From assembly GCF_007994135.1 (NCBI RefSeq), contig NZ_VLKF01000001.1, positions 4,092,001 to 4,156,000 on the forward strand: a DNA stretch of 64,000 nt, in the 5' to 3' direction. The notes beneath the pieces were generated by a model. The model did no database searches. It worked only from the letters and a program-made list of their open reading frames with translations, and was not told the origin of the DNA. This document shows, in pieces, positions 7,870 to 15,666 of the stretch. The number at the start of each line of letters is the position of its first letter. Positions within the stretch are counted from its first letter, which is position 1. Made by a program: the position numbers and the translations under genes. Source of the DNA: Modestobacter roseus. GTDB lineage: Bacteria > Actinomycetota > Actinomycetes > Mycobacteriales > Geodermatophilaceae.

Positions 7870-9549
7870 ATGACCGAGAACACCGCACGTCCGGCGCTGC
7901 GCGTCCAGCAGGGCGGCGTCCAGCAGGGCGGCGTCCAGCAGGGCGGCGTCCAGCAGGGTGGCGTCCAGCAGGGTGGCGTCCAGCAGGGTGGCGTCCAGCA
8001 GGGTGGCGTCCAGCAGGGTGGCGTCCAGCAGGGTGGCGTCCAGCAGGGCAGCCTGCGGCCGGAGTCGGTCCGCCGGACCGGCGCCGAGGGGCGGGTGACC
8101 GCCCGCCCGGCCGGCGTCCGCGGGGCCACGGCGTCCGACGCGGAGCTGGAGGAGCCCGGCAGCGGTCTGTGGGCCCGCTTGGCCCGGCACGGGGTGCCGC
8201 CGTTCCTCGTCGCGCTGGACGTCCTCGCGGTCTGCCTCGGGGTCGTCGGCGTCGAGTGGTTCAGCAGCGAGGTCGGCTGGGACACCCCTGCCCGGAAGAT
8301 CGCCTTCTTCGGGCTGGCGCTGCTGGGGCTGTTCTGGCTCGCCGGCCTCTACCGCTCGCGGCTGTCGTTGTCCGTGCTGGACGACCTGCCGGTCATGGGC
8401 GGGCGCTGGCTCTCCGCGGCGGCCATCTCGATCATCGCCCAGATCGTCTGGACCCAGGCGGTGTGGCGGAACTACATCATCGACTGGCGCTTCCTGTGGG
8501 GGGCGGTCGTCACCGGCGTCTGCGCCGTGGTCTTCCGGGCGCTCGGGTACGCCCTGGTCCGCCGGCTGCGCAGCCGGCGATTGGTCGCACACCGGACGCT
8601 GATCCTCGGCGCCGGCACGGTCGGCAACCAGATCGCGGACATCCTCCAGGCCCACCCCGAGTACGGCCTGCACCCCATCGGCTTCCTCGACGCCGACCCG
8701 CGGATCACCGAGCCGCGGTCCGGGCTGCGCGTCCTCGGCGGACCGTCGTCGCTGGCGCCGGTGCTCACCGACGCGCGCGTGCGCAACATCGTCGTGGCCT
8801 TCTCCTCCATGAAGGAGGCGGAGATGGTCAGCGTCATCCGCACCTGCGACCGGATGAAGGCCGAGCTCTTCGTCGTCCCCCGGCTCTTCGAGCTGCACCA
8901 CGTGGACGGCGACATGGACACCGCCTGGGGGCTGCCGCTGGTGCGGTTGCGCCGGGCGGCGTACCGCAGCCCCGCCTGGCGGGTGAAGCGGGTCATCGAC
9001 GTGGTCGTCTCCGGCGGGGCGCTGCTCCTGCTGCTGCCGCTGCTGTCGGCCCTCGCCCTCGCCGTCCGGCTGGACGGCGGTCCCGGCATCCTGTTCCGCC
9101 AGCAGCGGATCGGCGTCGACGGGCGCCCCTTCGACGTGCTGAAGTTCCGCTCCCTGCGGCCGGTCGACGACACCGAGTCGGCGACGAACTGGAACATCTC
9201 GCACGACGACCGGCTCAGCCCGATCGGCCGGTTCCTGCGCAAGACGTCGCTGGACGAACTGCCGCAGCTGTACAACATCCTGCGCGGTGACATGAGCCTG
9301 GTCGGGCCGCGGCCGGAACGCCCGCACTTCGTCGACCAGTTCCGCAGCGCCTACCCCAGCTACGAGGCGCGCCACCGGGTGCCCTGCGGGCTGACCGGCT
9401 GGGCCCAGGTGCACGGGTTGCGCGGCGACACCTCGATCGCCGACCGGGCGCGTTTCGACAACTACTACATCCAGAACTGGTCGCTCTGGCTCGACATCAA
9501 GATCATCCTGCGGACGGTCAGCGCGGTCGTCCGGGGCGCCGGGAGCTGA
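7870..9549 (+). CDS. Exopolysaccharide polyprenyl glycosylphosphotransferase
   Basis: This enzyme transfers a hexose-1-phosphate from a nucleotide sugar to undecaprenyl phosphate, the first step of repeat-unit assembly. ATG 7870 is chosen with GGAGG at 7854-7858; ATG 7852 is possible. The 559-residue product has ten VQQGG repeats at residues 12-61, four to five membrane helices, a Rossmann-like CoA-binding domain (LILGAGTVGNQIADIL) and the C-terminal bacterial sugar transferase domain: RQQRIGVDGRPFDVLKFRS, KTSLDELPQLYNILRGDMS, LVGPRPERP, GLTGWAQVHGLRGD, DNYYIQNWSLWLDIKIILRT. All family catalytic blocks are intact. The substrate sugar cannot be read from sequence. Confidence 0.93.
   Translation: MTENTARPALRVQQGGVQQGGVQQGGVQQGGVQQGGVQQGGVQQGGVQQGGVQQGGVQQGSLRPESVRRTGAEGRVTARPAGVRGATASDAELEEPGSGLWARLARHGVPPFLVALDVLAVCLGVVGVEWFSSEVGWDTPARKIAFFGLALLGLFWLAGLYRSRLSLSVLDDLPVMGGRWLSAAAISIIAQIVWTQAVWRNYIIDWRFLWGAVVTGVCAVVFRALGYALVRRLRSRRLVAHRTLILGAGTVGNQIADILQAHPEYGLHPIGFLDADPRITEPRSGLRVLGGPSSLAPVLTDARVRNIVVAFSSMKEAEMVSVIRTCDRMKAELFVVPRLFELHHVDGDMDTAWGLPLVRLRRAAYRSPAWRVKRVIDVVVSGGALLLLLPLLSALALAVRLDGGPGILFRQQRIGVDGRPFDVLKFRSLRPVDDTESATNWNISHDDRLSPIGRFLRKTSLDELPQLYNILRGDMSLVGPRPERPHFVDQFRSAYPSYEARHRVPCGLTGWAQVHGLRGDTSIADRARFDNYYIQNWSLWLDIKIILRTVSAVVRGAGS
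7903..8052 (+). repeat. Ten in-frame 15-bp repeats encoding VQQGG
   Basis: The unit GTCCAGCAGGGCGGC or its GGT variant occurs ten times without interruption. The first three copies use GGC, the next six GGT, the last encodes VQQGS. Near identity suggests recent slippage expansion. The encoded segment is cytoplasmic and precedes the first membrane helix. Confidence 0.97.
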
Positions 9550-9688
9550 CCGTCGTCCTCACCCGCGGGGGCGGGGGAGGACCGGTGGGTGCTGACGGCC
9601 GCCCGCCGAGGGGTTAGCTTCCTCCCCGGACACCACGCGGGTGGTGGCCGGCAGCGGCGGTCCGGACGCCGGAGTGAGGAGGAACGTC

Positions 9689-9778
9689 GTGTCCACCCGC
9701 CCTCACTCGACGAGCACCCCGGTCCCGGTGCCCACGCGCGCCGGCCGACGCCGTATCGGTCCGGCGGGCCCGTGCTGA
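9689..9778 (+). CDS. Possible 29-codon leader peptide of the second flippase
   Basis: GTG 9689 is preceded by GAGGAGG at 9676-9682, the best ribosome site in this interval. The frame encodes 29 residues rich in Pro, Thr, Arg and Ser and stops at TGA 9776-9778, overlapping the flippase start GTG 9772. This is the geometry of translational coupling. It might instead be fortuitous. Confidence 0.35.
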   Translation: MSTRPHSTSTPVPVPTRAGRRRIGPAGPC

Positions 9779-11157
9779 GCCGATCGCGTCCCACCGAGCC
9801 GGTGCCCCCCGCCGTCGACGCGGAGGAGGAGGCGGTGGCCGGCGGGCAGCCCGCCGCGGAGGCGGTCGCCACCGGGCCGCCCGAGGGGGGCGGCAGCGGG
9901 CGGCAGGCCCTCTGGACGGTCGTCGACCAGGTGCTGTCCAGCGTCGCGAACTTCGGCCTGACCATCGCGGTGGCGCGGGAGGTCGACCAGGTCGCCGCGG
10001 GCGCCTTCGCCTACGCGTTCCTGGTCCTCAGCTTCGGCCTGGGCGTGTCCCGGGCGATCTCCACCGACCCGCTGGTGATCCGCTTCAGCGCGGCGTCGGC
10101 GGAGGCGCGCGCCCGCGCGGTCACCGCGGCGGCCGGGGCGATGATCATGCTCGGGCTGGTGGCCGGCCTGGTGTGCGCACTCGCCGGCGTACTGGTCGGG
10201 GACGTGCTCGGCGCGGCGCTGCTGCTGCTCGTGCTGGTGATGCCGGGCCAGTTCGTGCAGGACAGCTGGCGCAGCGCGGCGTTCGCCTCGCGGAACGCCC
10301 GCCGCGCGGCGGCGAACGACGCCGTCCGGGTCGTCGTCCAGTTCAGCGGACTCGGGCTGTGCGCCGCGCTGGGAGTCCAGGACCTGCGCTGGTTCATGGT
10401 CGCCTGGGCGGTGGGCGCGTGGACCGCCGGGCTGTTCGGCATGTGGCAGTTCCGGGCCGCCCTCTCCCCGCGGGCGAGCGTCGGCTGGCTCCGCTCCAAC
10501 GCCGGGCTCAGCGTGCGGCTGGGCGCCGGCTACGCCATCAACATGGGCGCCGTCACCCTGACGACCACGCTGCTCACCGGCATGCTCGGCCTGGTCGCCA
10601 CCGGCGGTCTGCGGTTCGCCCAGACGGTGCTCGGGCCGATGCAGGTTGCGTTTGGCGCCCTGACCTCGTTCATGATCCCGCTGCTGGCCCGGCGGCTGGC
10701 CGCCCGCGGGGCCCGCACGCTGCTCCGGCCGGCGGTGCTGGTGTCGGCCGGTGCCACCACGCTGTGCGTCCTGGTGGTCACGACGCTGCTGCTCCTGCCG
10801 TCGTCGGTGGGCGAGCAGCTGCTGGGCAGCTCCTGGGCGGGGGCCCGCGAGGTGATGGCCCCGGTGGGGGTCGGCCAGTGCCTGGTCGCGCTGGCCCTGG
10901 GCGGGTCGCTGCCGCTCCTGGCCATGGGCCGGGGTGATCTCATGCTGCGGGTCACCTCGGTGCAGGCGCCGCTGCTGCTGGGCTTCGGTCTGGGCGGGGC
11001 GGCCCTGGCGGGGATCAGCGGGGCAGCCTGGGGGATGGCCGCCGCGCAGGCCGTCGGGTGCGTGCTCGTGCTGGTGCTCGGCATCCGGGCGATGCGGTCC
11101 GGCGATGTCCGGACGGCCCCGGCCGACGAGCCCGCGGTCGACCTCGGAGCCGGCTGA
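9772..11157 (+). CDS. Second Wzx-like polysaccharide flippase
   Basis: The 461-residue product has a hydrophilic N-terminus of about 45 residues, then the multi-helix MOP-type core (DQVLSSVANFGLTIAVA onwards), closely similar to the protein at 6221 throughout, including STDPLVIRFSAA, GGLRFAQTVLGP and SGAAWGMAAAQAVGC. It probably exports lipid-linked glycan units. GTG 9772 has no good ribosome site of its own but overlaps the stop of the small frame 9689-9778, suggesting coupled translation. Confidence 0.78.
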   Translation: MLSRSRPTEPVPPAVDAEEEAVAGGQPAAEAVATGPPEGGGSGRQALWTVVDQVLSSVANFGLTIAVAREVDQVAAGAFAYAFLVLSFGLGVSRAISTDPLVIRFSAASAEARARAVTAAAGAMIMLGLVAGLVCALAGVLVGDVLGAALLLLVLVMPGQFVQDSWRSAAFASRNARRAAANDAVRVVVQFSGLGLCAALGVQDLRWFMVAWAVGAWTAGLFGMWQFRAALSPRASVGWLRSNAGLSVRLGAGYAINMGAVTLTTTLLTGMLGLVATGGLRFAQTVLGPMQVAFGALTSFMIPLLARRLAARGARTLLRPAVLVSAGATTLCVLVVTTLLLLPSSVGEQLLGSSWAGAREVMAPVGVGQCLVALALGGSLPLLAMGRGDLMLRVTSVQAPLLLGFGLGGAALAGISGAAWGMAAAQAVGCVLVLVLGIRAMRSGDVRTAPADEPAVDLGAG

Positions 11158-11172
11158 ACCGGGCGGCGACGG

Positions 11173-12200
11173 TCAGCCGAGGCCGAGGTGGGTCAGCACC
11201 GCCCGGGCGCTCTCGTCGACGCTGAGGGCCCGGGTGTCCAGGGTGACGTCCGCGTCGGTCGGCTCCTCGTAGGGGTCGCTGATCCCGGTGAACTCGGCGA
11301 TCTCCCCCCGCCGCGCCTTGGCGTACAGCCCCTTGCGGTCGCGCGCCTCGCACTCGGCCAGCGGGGTGGCCACGTGCACCAGGGTGAACGAGCCCGGGCC
11401 GGCCTGCTCCTCGACCAGCGCCCGGGCATCGGCCCGGGTGGCCGCGTAGGGGGCGATCGGGGCGCAGACGGCGATGCCACCGTGCTTGGCGATCTGCCCG
11501 GCCACCCAGCCGATCCGCCGCACGTTGGTGTCCCGGTCGGCCTTGGCGAAGCCCAGCCCGGCCGACAGGTGGGTGCGCACCTCGTCGCCGTCCAGCAGGG
11601 TGACCGTGCGGCCGGCCTCCAGCAGCAGCTCCACCAGCCGGGCGGCGATCGTCGACTTCCCGGCTCCGGAGAGCCCGGTGAACAGCACGGCACGCCCGCC
11701 GGTGGCCAGGGGTGCCGGCGTGCCGACCCCGGCCAGCTCCGCCGCTCCGTAGGCCGCGGCCAGCTCAGGCCACGCCACCTCCGGCGCCGTCGCGGTCACC
11801 GGCACCGGGACGACGAGCACCGCCCGGTCCCGGGCCACCGGCGCCCAGGCGGCCGCGAGGGTGGAGATCGCTGCGGAGTCGGGCGCCGTGCCGGCGACCG
11901 GCAGCAGCGCGAGCACCACGGCCGGCAACCCGGCGGCGTCGGGGGCGGGGCGCCCACCCACGCCGCGACCCCGGCCCAGCCGCGCCGCTCCAGCTCGGCC
12001 CGCACCGACTCCGGGGACCGCCAGCGCGGCACCTCGCGCACGGCGAGGGCGCCGTCGGTGCGGGTGGCGACCAGCACTCCCTCGGCGTCCTCGTACTCGT
12101 CGGCCCCGGGGAGCGCAGCTCCGCCCGCGGTCAGCCCGAAGGCGTGCCGGGCCAGGGCGGCGAGCTGGGGGTGCGTGAGCCGGGTGCGGGTCGGCGCCAT
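11173..12200 (-). pseudogene. Adenylylsulfate kinase (CysC-like) with N-terminal extension, frameshifted
   Basis: The C-terminal 190 residues are an APS kinase: P-loop GLSGAGKST, DGDEVRTHLSAGLGF, DRDTNVRRIGWVA, and KGLYAKARRGEIAEFTG. It would phosphorylate adenylyl sulfate to PAPS in sulfate assimilation or sulfation. The N-terminal ~150 residues (MAPTRTRLTHPQLAALARHA onwards) are an extra domain I do not recognise. The two parts are in different frames; adding one G to the short run at 11953-11955 joins them through VGRPAPDAAG. The span is 3n+2 bases. ATG 12200 has no ribosome site but CAGACT lies 6 bases upstream, fitting leaderless expression. A sequencing indel is a real alternative to decay. 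Confidence 0.75.
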
Positions 12201-12253
12201 GGGTGCAGTCTGGCAAGCGGGCCGACGGCGCCGGAGCGGGGTCGGTGAGCGGG

Positions 12254-12499
12254 TCAGAGAGCGGGGCGCTCCAGACCGCAACGGCAGGCGTAGAAGACCG
12301 AGCCGCTGAACGGGTCGTCGATGCGGGTCCGGAAGCGGTGGACGTGGGCCCGCGGCCGCGAGGGGGAGCTCGGCGTCGCCGGGCGGGTGACGGAGGTCGG
12401 CACGACCCGGAGCGTGGGCGCGGTGGGCGGCGGGCCGGCCAACGGCCGCCGTCCGGACGGCGAACTCGGCGCCACGGTCGTCCCCCGGGTGGGGGACAC
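12254..12499 (-). CDS. Small CxCG protein, copy A
   Basis: An 81-residue frame starts at GTG 12499 (GGGGAG just upstream); GTG 12403, giving 49 residues, is an alternative that matches its neighbour in length. The C-terminal part HVHRFRTRIDDPFSGSVFYA followed by CRCGLERP is shared with the protein at 12515-12655. The CxCG pair is half of a zinc-ribbon-like site, so metal binding would need another ligand pair or a dimer. Function is unknown. Confidence 0.55.
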   Translation of the reverse strand: MSPTRGTTVAPSSPSGRRPLAGPPPTAPTLRVVPTSVTRPATPSSPSRPRAHVHRFRTRIDDPFSGSVFYACRCGLERPAL

Positions 12500-12514
12500 C
12501 GGCTCCCCGGACGG

Positions 12515-12655
12515 CTACATGCCCGGTCGCACGACTCCGCAGCGGCACCGGTAGAGCGAGGCGCCGCTGAACGGGTCGTCGCCCAGCCGCCGCCACCGGT
12601 GGAGGTGCCGGGGCGCCGGGAGCGACGACCGCACGGTGCGCAGGAGCTGGGTCAC
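12515..12655 (-). CDS. Small CxCG protein, copy B
   Basis: GTG 12655 opens a 46-residue frame preceded by GGGCAG. Its end, LGDDPFSGASLYRCRCGVVR, aligns with copy A at DDPFSG, the Y/F pair, CRCG and RP. The two genes lie in tandem on the same strand, 15 bases apart if the long start of copy A is used, so they are a local duplication. No function is assigned. Confidence 0.55.
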   Translation of the reverse strand: MTQLLRTVRSSLPAPRHLHRWRRLGDDPFSGASLYRCRCGVVRPGM

Positions 12656-12712
12656 CTGCCCAGTGTGGGTGCCGACCGGCCGTCCCGGCACCCCCCCCCG
12701 GCGCAGAAATGG

Positions 12713-12746
12713 GCCGTGCCGGCGGCCGGGCGGCTGCCGGCACGGC
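12713..12746 (-). terminator. 11-bp stem hairpin
   Basis: GCCGTGCCGGC at 12713-12723 pairs perfectly with 12736-12746 across a 12-base loop. It lies 22 bases downstream of the gene ending at 12768 on the minus strand and separates it from the small CxCG genes. Confidence 0.6.
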
Positions 12747-12767
12747 CGTGGCCGCGGACGAGGTGGG

Positions 12768-12917
12768 TCAGCGCGTGCGGGCGAGGAGCTGCTCGGCCTG
12801 CCGTCCGGTGCGGCGCTGGTCGCTCGCCCGCTGCTCGGCGAAGCCGGACTGCAGGGCGTCGGCGAGGACGATCGCCGGGTCGACGGTCTCGTGCGCTCGC
12901 GTTGTGGTCTGCGTCAT
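12768..12917 (-). CDS. 49-residue hypothetical protein
   Basis: ATG 12917 opens a 49-residue, charged, probably helical protein beginning MTQTTTRAHETVDPAIVLAD and ending in an Arg/Gln-rich stretch. There is no Shine-Dalgarno sequence, but TAGCGT at 12925-12930 ends 7 bases before the ATG, the spacing expected for a leaderless transcript. A hairpin follows the stop. I do not recognise a family. Confidence 0.5.
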   Translation of the reverse strand: MTQTTTRAHETVDPAIVLADALQSGFAEQRASDQRRTGRQAEQLLARTR

Positions 12918-13014
12918 GCCCAGCACGCTAGGGCCTCCCGGGGTGCCACCGGGCCGGACACGAGCGCGTGGAGGTGACGGCTTCGTGACGTTCCGTCCCA
13001 CCCGGCCCCGGCGG

Positions 13015-14058
13015 TCAGAGCTGCGCGAGCAGGTCCGCCGCGGACCGGGTGTTGACCACCCGGTCGGCCGTGATGCCGCACTCGACGGCGCGGGTGCACC
13101 CGAAGTCCTGCCAGTCGAGCTGGCCGGGTGCGTGCGCGTCGGTGTCGATGGCGAAGTCGCAGCCGAGCTCGGCGGCGCGGGTGAGCAGCCGGCGCGGCGG
13201 GTCGAGCCGTTCGGGCCGGGAGTTGATCTCCACCGCGGTGCCGTGGTCGACGCAGGCACGGAACACCGCCTCGGCGTCGAAGTCGCTCTCCGGGCGCGGT
13301 CGCTGGGTGCCGTTGCGCTGCTTGCGCCCGATGACCAGCCGCCCGGTGCAGTGGCCCAGCACGTCGGTGTGCGGGTTGGCCACCGCGGCGAGCATCCGCT
13401 CGGTCATCTGCGCCCGCGGCGCCCGCAGCTCGGAGTGCACGCTGGCCACGACGACGTCGAGCCGGCCCAGCAGCTCCTCGGTCTGGTCGAGCGCCCCGTC
13501 GGCGAGGACGTCGCACTCGATCCCGGTCAGGATGCGGAAGGGCGCCAGCTCCTCGTTCAGCGCCGCCACCACGTCCAGCTGCCGCTCCAGCCGCTCGGGG
13601 GTGAGCCCGTTGGCGACGGTGAGCCGGGGGGAGTGGTCGGTCAGCGCGAGGTACTCGTGGCCGATCGAGATCGCCGCCTCGGCCATCTCCCGGATCGGGC
13701 TGCCGCCGTCGGACCAGTCCGAGTGCGCGTGCAGGTCGCCCTTCAGCGCCGCCCGGAGCGCGGCGGCGTCGTCGGCCAGCGGCGCCAGCTCGGCGTGGGA
13801 CTCCTCGAGCCGCTGCAGGTACGCCGGCAGCTCACCGCGGTGCGCCTCGGTGACGACGGCGGCGGTCTTCTCCCCGACGCCCTTCAGCTCGGTGAGCGTG
13901 CGGGTGCGCACCCGGCGGTCGAGCTCGGCGTCGTCGAGGCCGGCGACGACGGTCGCCGCGGTGCGGAAGGCCTGCACCCGGTAGGACGGCTCGCGGGCGC
14001 GCTCCAGGAGGAAGGCGATCCTCCGGAGCGCGTCCGCGGGGGTGAGCTGCTCGCTCAG
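13015..14058 (-). CDS. PHP-domain phosphoesterase with helix-hairpin-helix N-terminus
   Basis: The N-terminal ~80 residues resemble the beta-like domain of family X polymerases (LTELKGVGEKTAAVV is a helix-hairpin-helix). The PHP domain follows, with metal-ligand motifs GDLHAHSDWSDGG, LALTDHS, GIECDVLADG, ASVHSEL, VLGHCTGR, and DTDAHAPGQLD. A metal-dependent phosphoesterase or nuclease acting on DNA or nucleotides is likely. No ATG or GTG precedes the conserved start; the frame can begin at CTG 14058, which forms CTGA with the stop of the upstream DoxX-like gene, analogous to ATGA coupling. A later GTG would delete part of the first domain. Confidence 0.82.
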   Translation of the reverse strand: MSEQLTPADALRRIAFLLERAREPSYRVQAFRTAATVVAGLDDAELDRRVRTRTLTELKGVGEKTAAVVTEAHRGELPAYLQRLEESHAELAPLADDAAALRAALKGDLHAHSDWSDGGSPIREMAEAAISIGHEYLALTDHSPRLTVANGLTPERLERQLDVVAALNEELAPFRILTGIECDVLADGALDQTEELLGRLDVVVASVHSELRAPRAQMTERMLAAVANPHTDVLGHCTGRLVIGRKQRNGTQRPRPESDFDAEAVFRACVDHGTAVEINSRPERLDPPRRLLTRAAELGCDFAIDTDAHAPGQLDWQDFGCTRAVECGITADRVVNTRSAADLLAQL

Positions 14059-14603
14059 TGCGTGATCTTCTTCGCCTGCTTGGCCGCGCGCTTCTGCGCC
14101 TTCGCGGCCCGCTTGGACGCCCGCTCGTAGCTGGCCTCGGCGCCGTGCACCGCCTTCTCCGCGCTGCGGCGGGCCCGCCAGCCCACGGAGGGCTTCCCCT
14201 CGGTGTCCACCGCGGCGAGCAGCAGGCCACCGAGCATGCCGGCGTTCTTCAGGAAGTTGCTGGTCTGCCCGAAGCGCTCCTTCGGGTCCTCGTGCTCCCA
14301 GAACCGGTGCCCGGCGAGGGTGGTCGGCACCAGGGAGGTGGCCAGCGTGAGCGCCGTGAACCGGGGGAACCGGCCGAGCGCGAACAGCGTGGCGGCGCCC
14401 ACCTGGACGCCGGCGTTGACCTTGACCCACTGCTCGACGTCCTTGGGGACCTCGACGGGGAGCTGCTTGTCGGCGATCTCGCTGAGCTGCTCGACGATCG
14501 GGGTGGCCCCGGGCACGCGCGACTGCGGGTTCCGGAGGGTGCTGACCCCTCCGAAGACGAACGGTGCCGCGAGCAGCGGGCGGGCGATCCGGCGGACCAA
14601 CAT
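14055..14603 (-). CDS. DoxX-like membrane protein
   Basis: ATG 14603 is preceded by GGAAGAGG at good spacing. The 182-residue protein has about four hydrophobic segments beginning LVRRIARPLLAAPFVFGG, with the loop GHRFWEHEDPKERFGQTSNF and a following LKNAGMLGGLLL helix typical of DoxX family proteins. The C-terminal 45 residues are Lys/Arg/Ala-rich and probably cytoplasmic. DoxX proteins are small membrane proteins linked to redox stress; the exact role here is unknown. It overlaps the PHP gene by four bases, so both are probably cotranscribed. Confidence 0.8.
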   Translation of the reverse strand: MLVRRIARPLLAAPFVFGGVSTLRNPQSRVPGATPIVEQLSEIADKQLPVEVPKDVEQWVKVNAGVQVGAATLFALGRFPRFTALTLATSLVPTTLAGHRFWEHEDPKERFGQTSNFLKNAGMLGGLLLAAVDTEGKPSVGWRARRSAEKAVHGAEASYERASKRAAKAQKRAAKQAKKITH

Positions 14604-14738
14604 CTGCGACCTCTTCCTTCGGTGACGTGGCAGGTGCAGTGCCCTGGCCGGGGCGCGGACAACCACGCCGGCCAGGACGCCGACCTCTCCCTCGGACCGT
14701 AGTGAGGTGCGGGGCGCTCCGCTGGGCGAAGCCGCCGC

Positions 14739-14927
14739 TCAGCTGGTCGTGGTGCTCGGCCGCTCGGCGGCGAGGATGTCGCTGACGTACAGCGGCTGCC
14801 CCCCCAGGGTGGGCGCCGCGTCGTCCCGGTCCAGGGCGTGGTCGGCCACCGAGATGGTCCGTCCGAGCACGCAGCCCACGAGCACGCTCACCGTCAGCCA
14901 GGTCACGCCGATCACCGCGAGGATCAT
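14739..14927 (-). CDS. Small single-span membrane protein
   Basis: ATG 14927 opens a 62-residue product: one membrane helix at residues 2-22 (MILAVIGVTWLTVSVLVGCV), then a soluble, acidic tail of about 40 residues. The start has GCGAGG just upstream as a weak ribosome site. No family is recognised. Confidence 0.5.
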   Translation of the reverse strand: MILAVIGVTWLTVSVLVGCVLGRTISVADHALDRDDAAPTLGGQPLYVSDILAAERPSTTTS

Positions 14928-15083
14928 GCCTCTGTTTCTAGTGGAGGACCCTGCCCGTTCACGGCGCGCAATGCGGGCACAGGTTGCCAAGGCCGCGGGA
15001 GCCCGTTGGCGACATGTCGACCCGGTGGCATTCGCCGGTGGCGGATGTGGTGCCCGGTGCGTCCCGCTGCGGGTGCCCGGCCT

Positions 15084-15638
15084 TCAGCCGGCGGCGGAGT
15101 CCTGCTGCGGCGTGGAGCGCGCGGCGGGGAGCACCTTGGCCGGCGAGACCATCGCGGTGGCCCCCGCGGGCACGTTCTTGAGCACCAGGGAGTGGGCGCC
15201 GATGGTGGCGCCGTCGCCGATGGTGATGGCGCCGACGATGGTGGCCCCCGGCCCGACGTCGACCCGGTTCCCGAGGGTCGGCTGGTCGAAGGTGGACTCG
15301 CCCTGCTGCCCGAGGGTGACGTGCTGGCGGATCATGCAGTCGTCGCCGATCGTCGAGTGCTCGCCCAGGATCACCCCCATGTGGTGGGCGATCAGCAGTC
15401 GCCGCCCGATGACCGTGGTCGGGAACAGCTCCATGCCGTACACGTTCCGGATCACCAGGATGTTGACCGCGTGCAGCGCGGTCCGGAGGAGCTTCCCGAT
15501 GAGGCCGGGCCGGTCCCGGACCGCGACCTGCAGCCGGTGCACGGCGAGGGCGTGCACGGCCGGCGCGGTCGACCGGCGGTTGTGGGTCACCCAGTCCTCG
15601 CGGATCAGCTCGCGGACGGACGGCGTGGGTTCGGTCAC
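15084..15638 (-). CDS. Serine O-acetyltransferase-like hexapeptide acyltransferase
   Basis: GTG 15638 has AGGAGGGG upstream. The 184-residue protein has an N-terminal helical part and a C-terminal left-handed beta-helix. Residues such as IAHHMGVILGEHSTIGDDC and the downstream IGDGATIGAHSLVLKNVP match the CysE family, including the catalytic His-His region. CysE acetylates L-serine from acetyl-CoA. Here it is the last gene of an acyl-carrier operon, so it may acylate a different acceptor or use a carrier-bound acyl group; that is inference. Confidence 0.8.
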   Translation of the reverse strand: MTEPTPSVRELIREDWVTHNRRSTAPAVHALAVHRLQVAVRDRPGLIGKLLRTALHAVNILVIRNVYGMELFPTTVIGRRLLIAHHMGVILGEHSTIGDDCMIRQHVTLGQQGESTFDQPTLGNRVDVGPGATIVGAITIGDGATIGAHSLVLKNVPAGATAMVSPAKVLPAARSTPQQDSAAG

Positions 15639-15666
15639 GGTCGTTCCCCTCCTGGGCGTCGGGTCG

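Noticed and set aside
7869-8090. Repeat array resembling a CRISPR or a LLDAT-type coding repeat on the minus strand
   Set aside because: The units are 15 bp with no spacers and continue in frame with the glycosylphosphotransferase; the minus-strand reading is a shadow.
12691-12699. Nine-C homopolymer as a phase-variation tract
   Set aside because: It is outside any supported reading frame and near a terminator.
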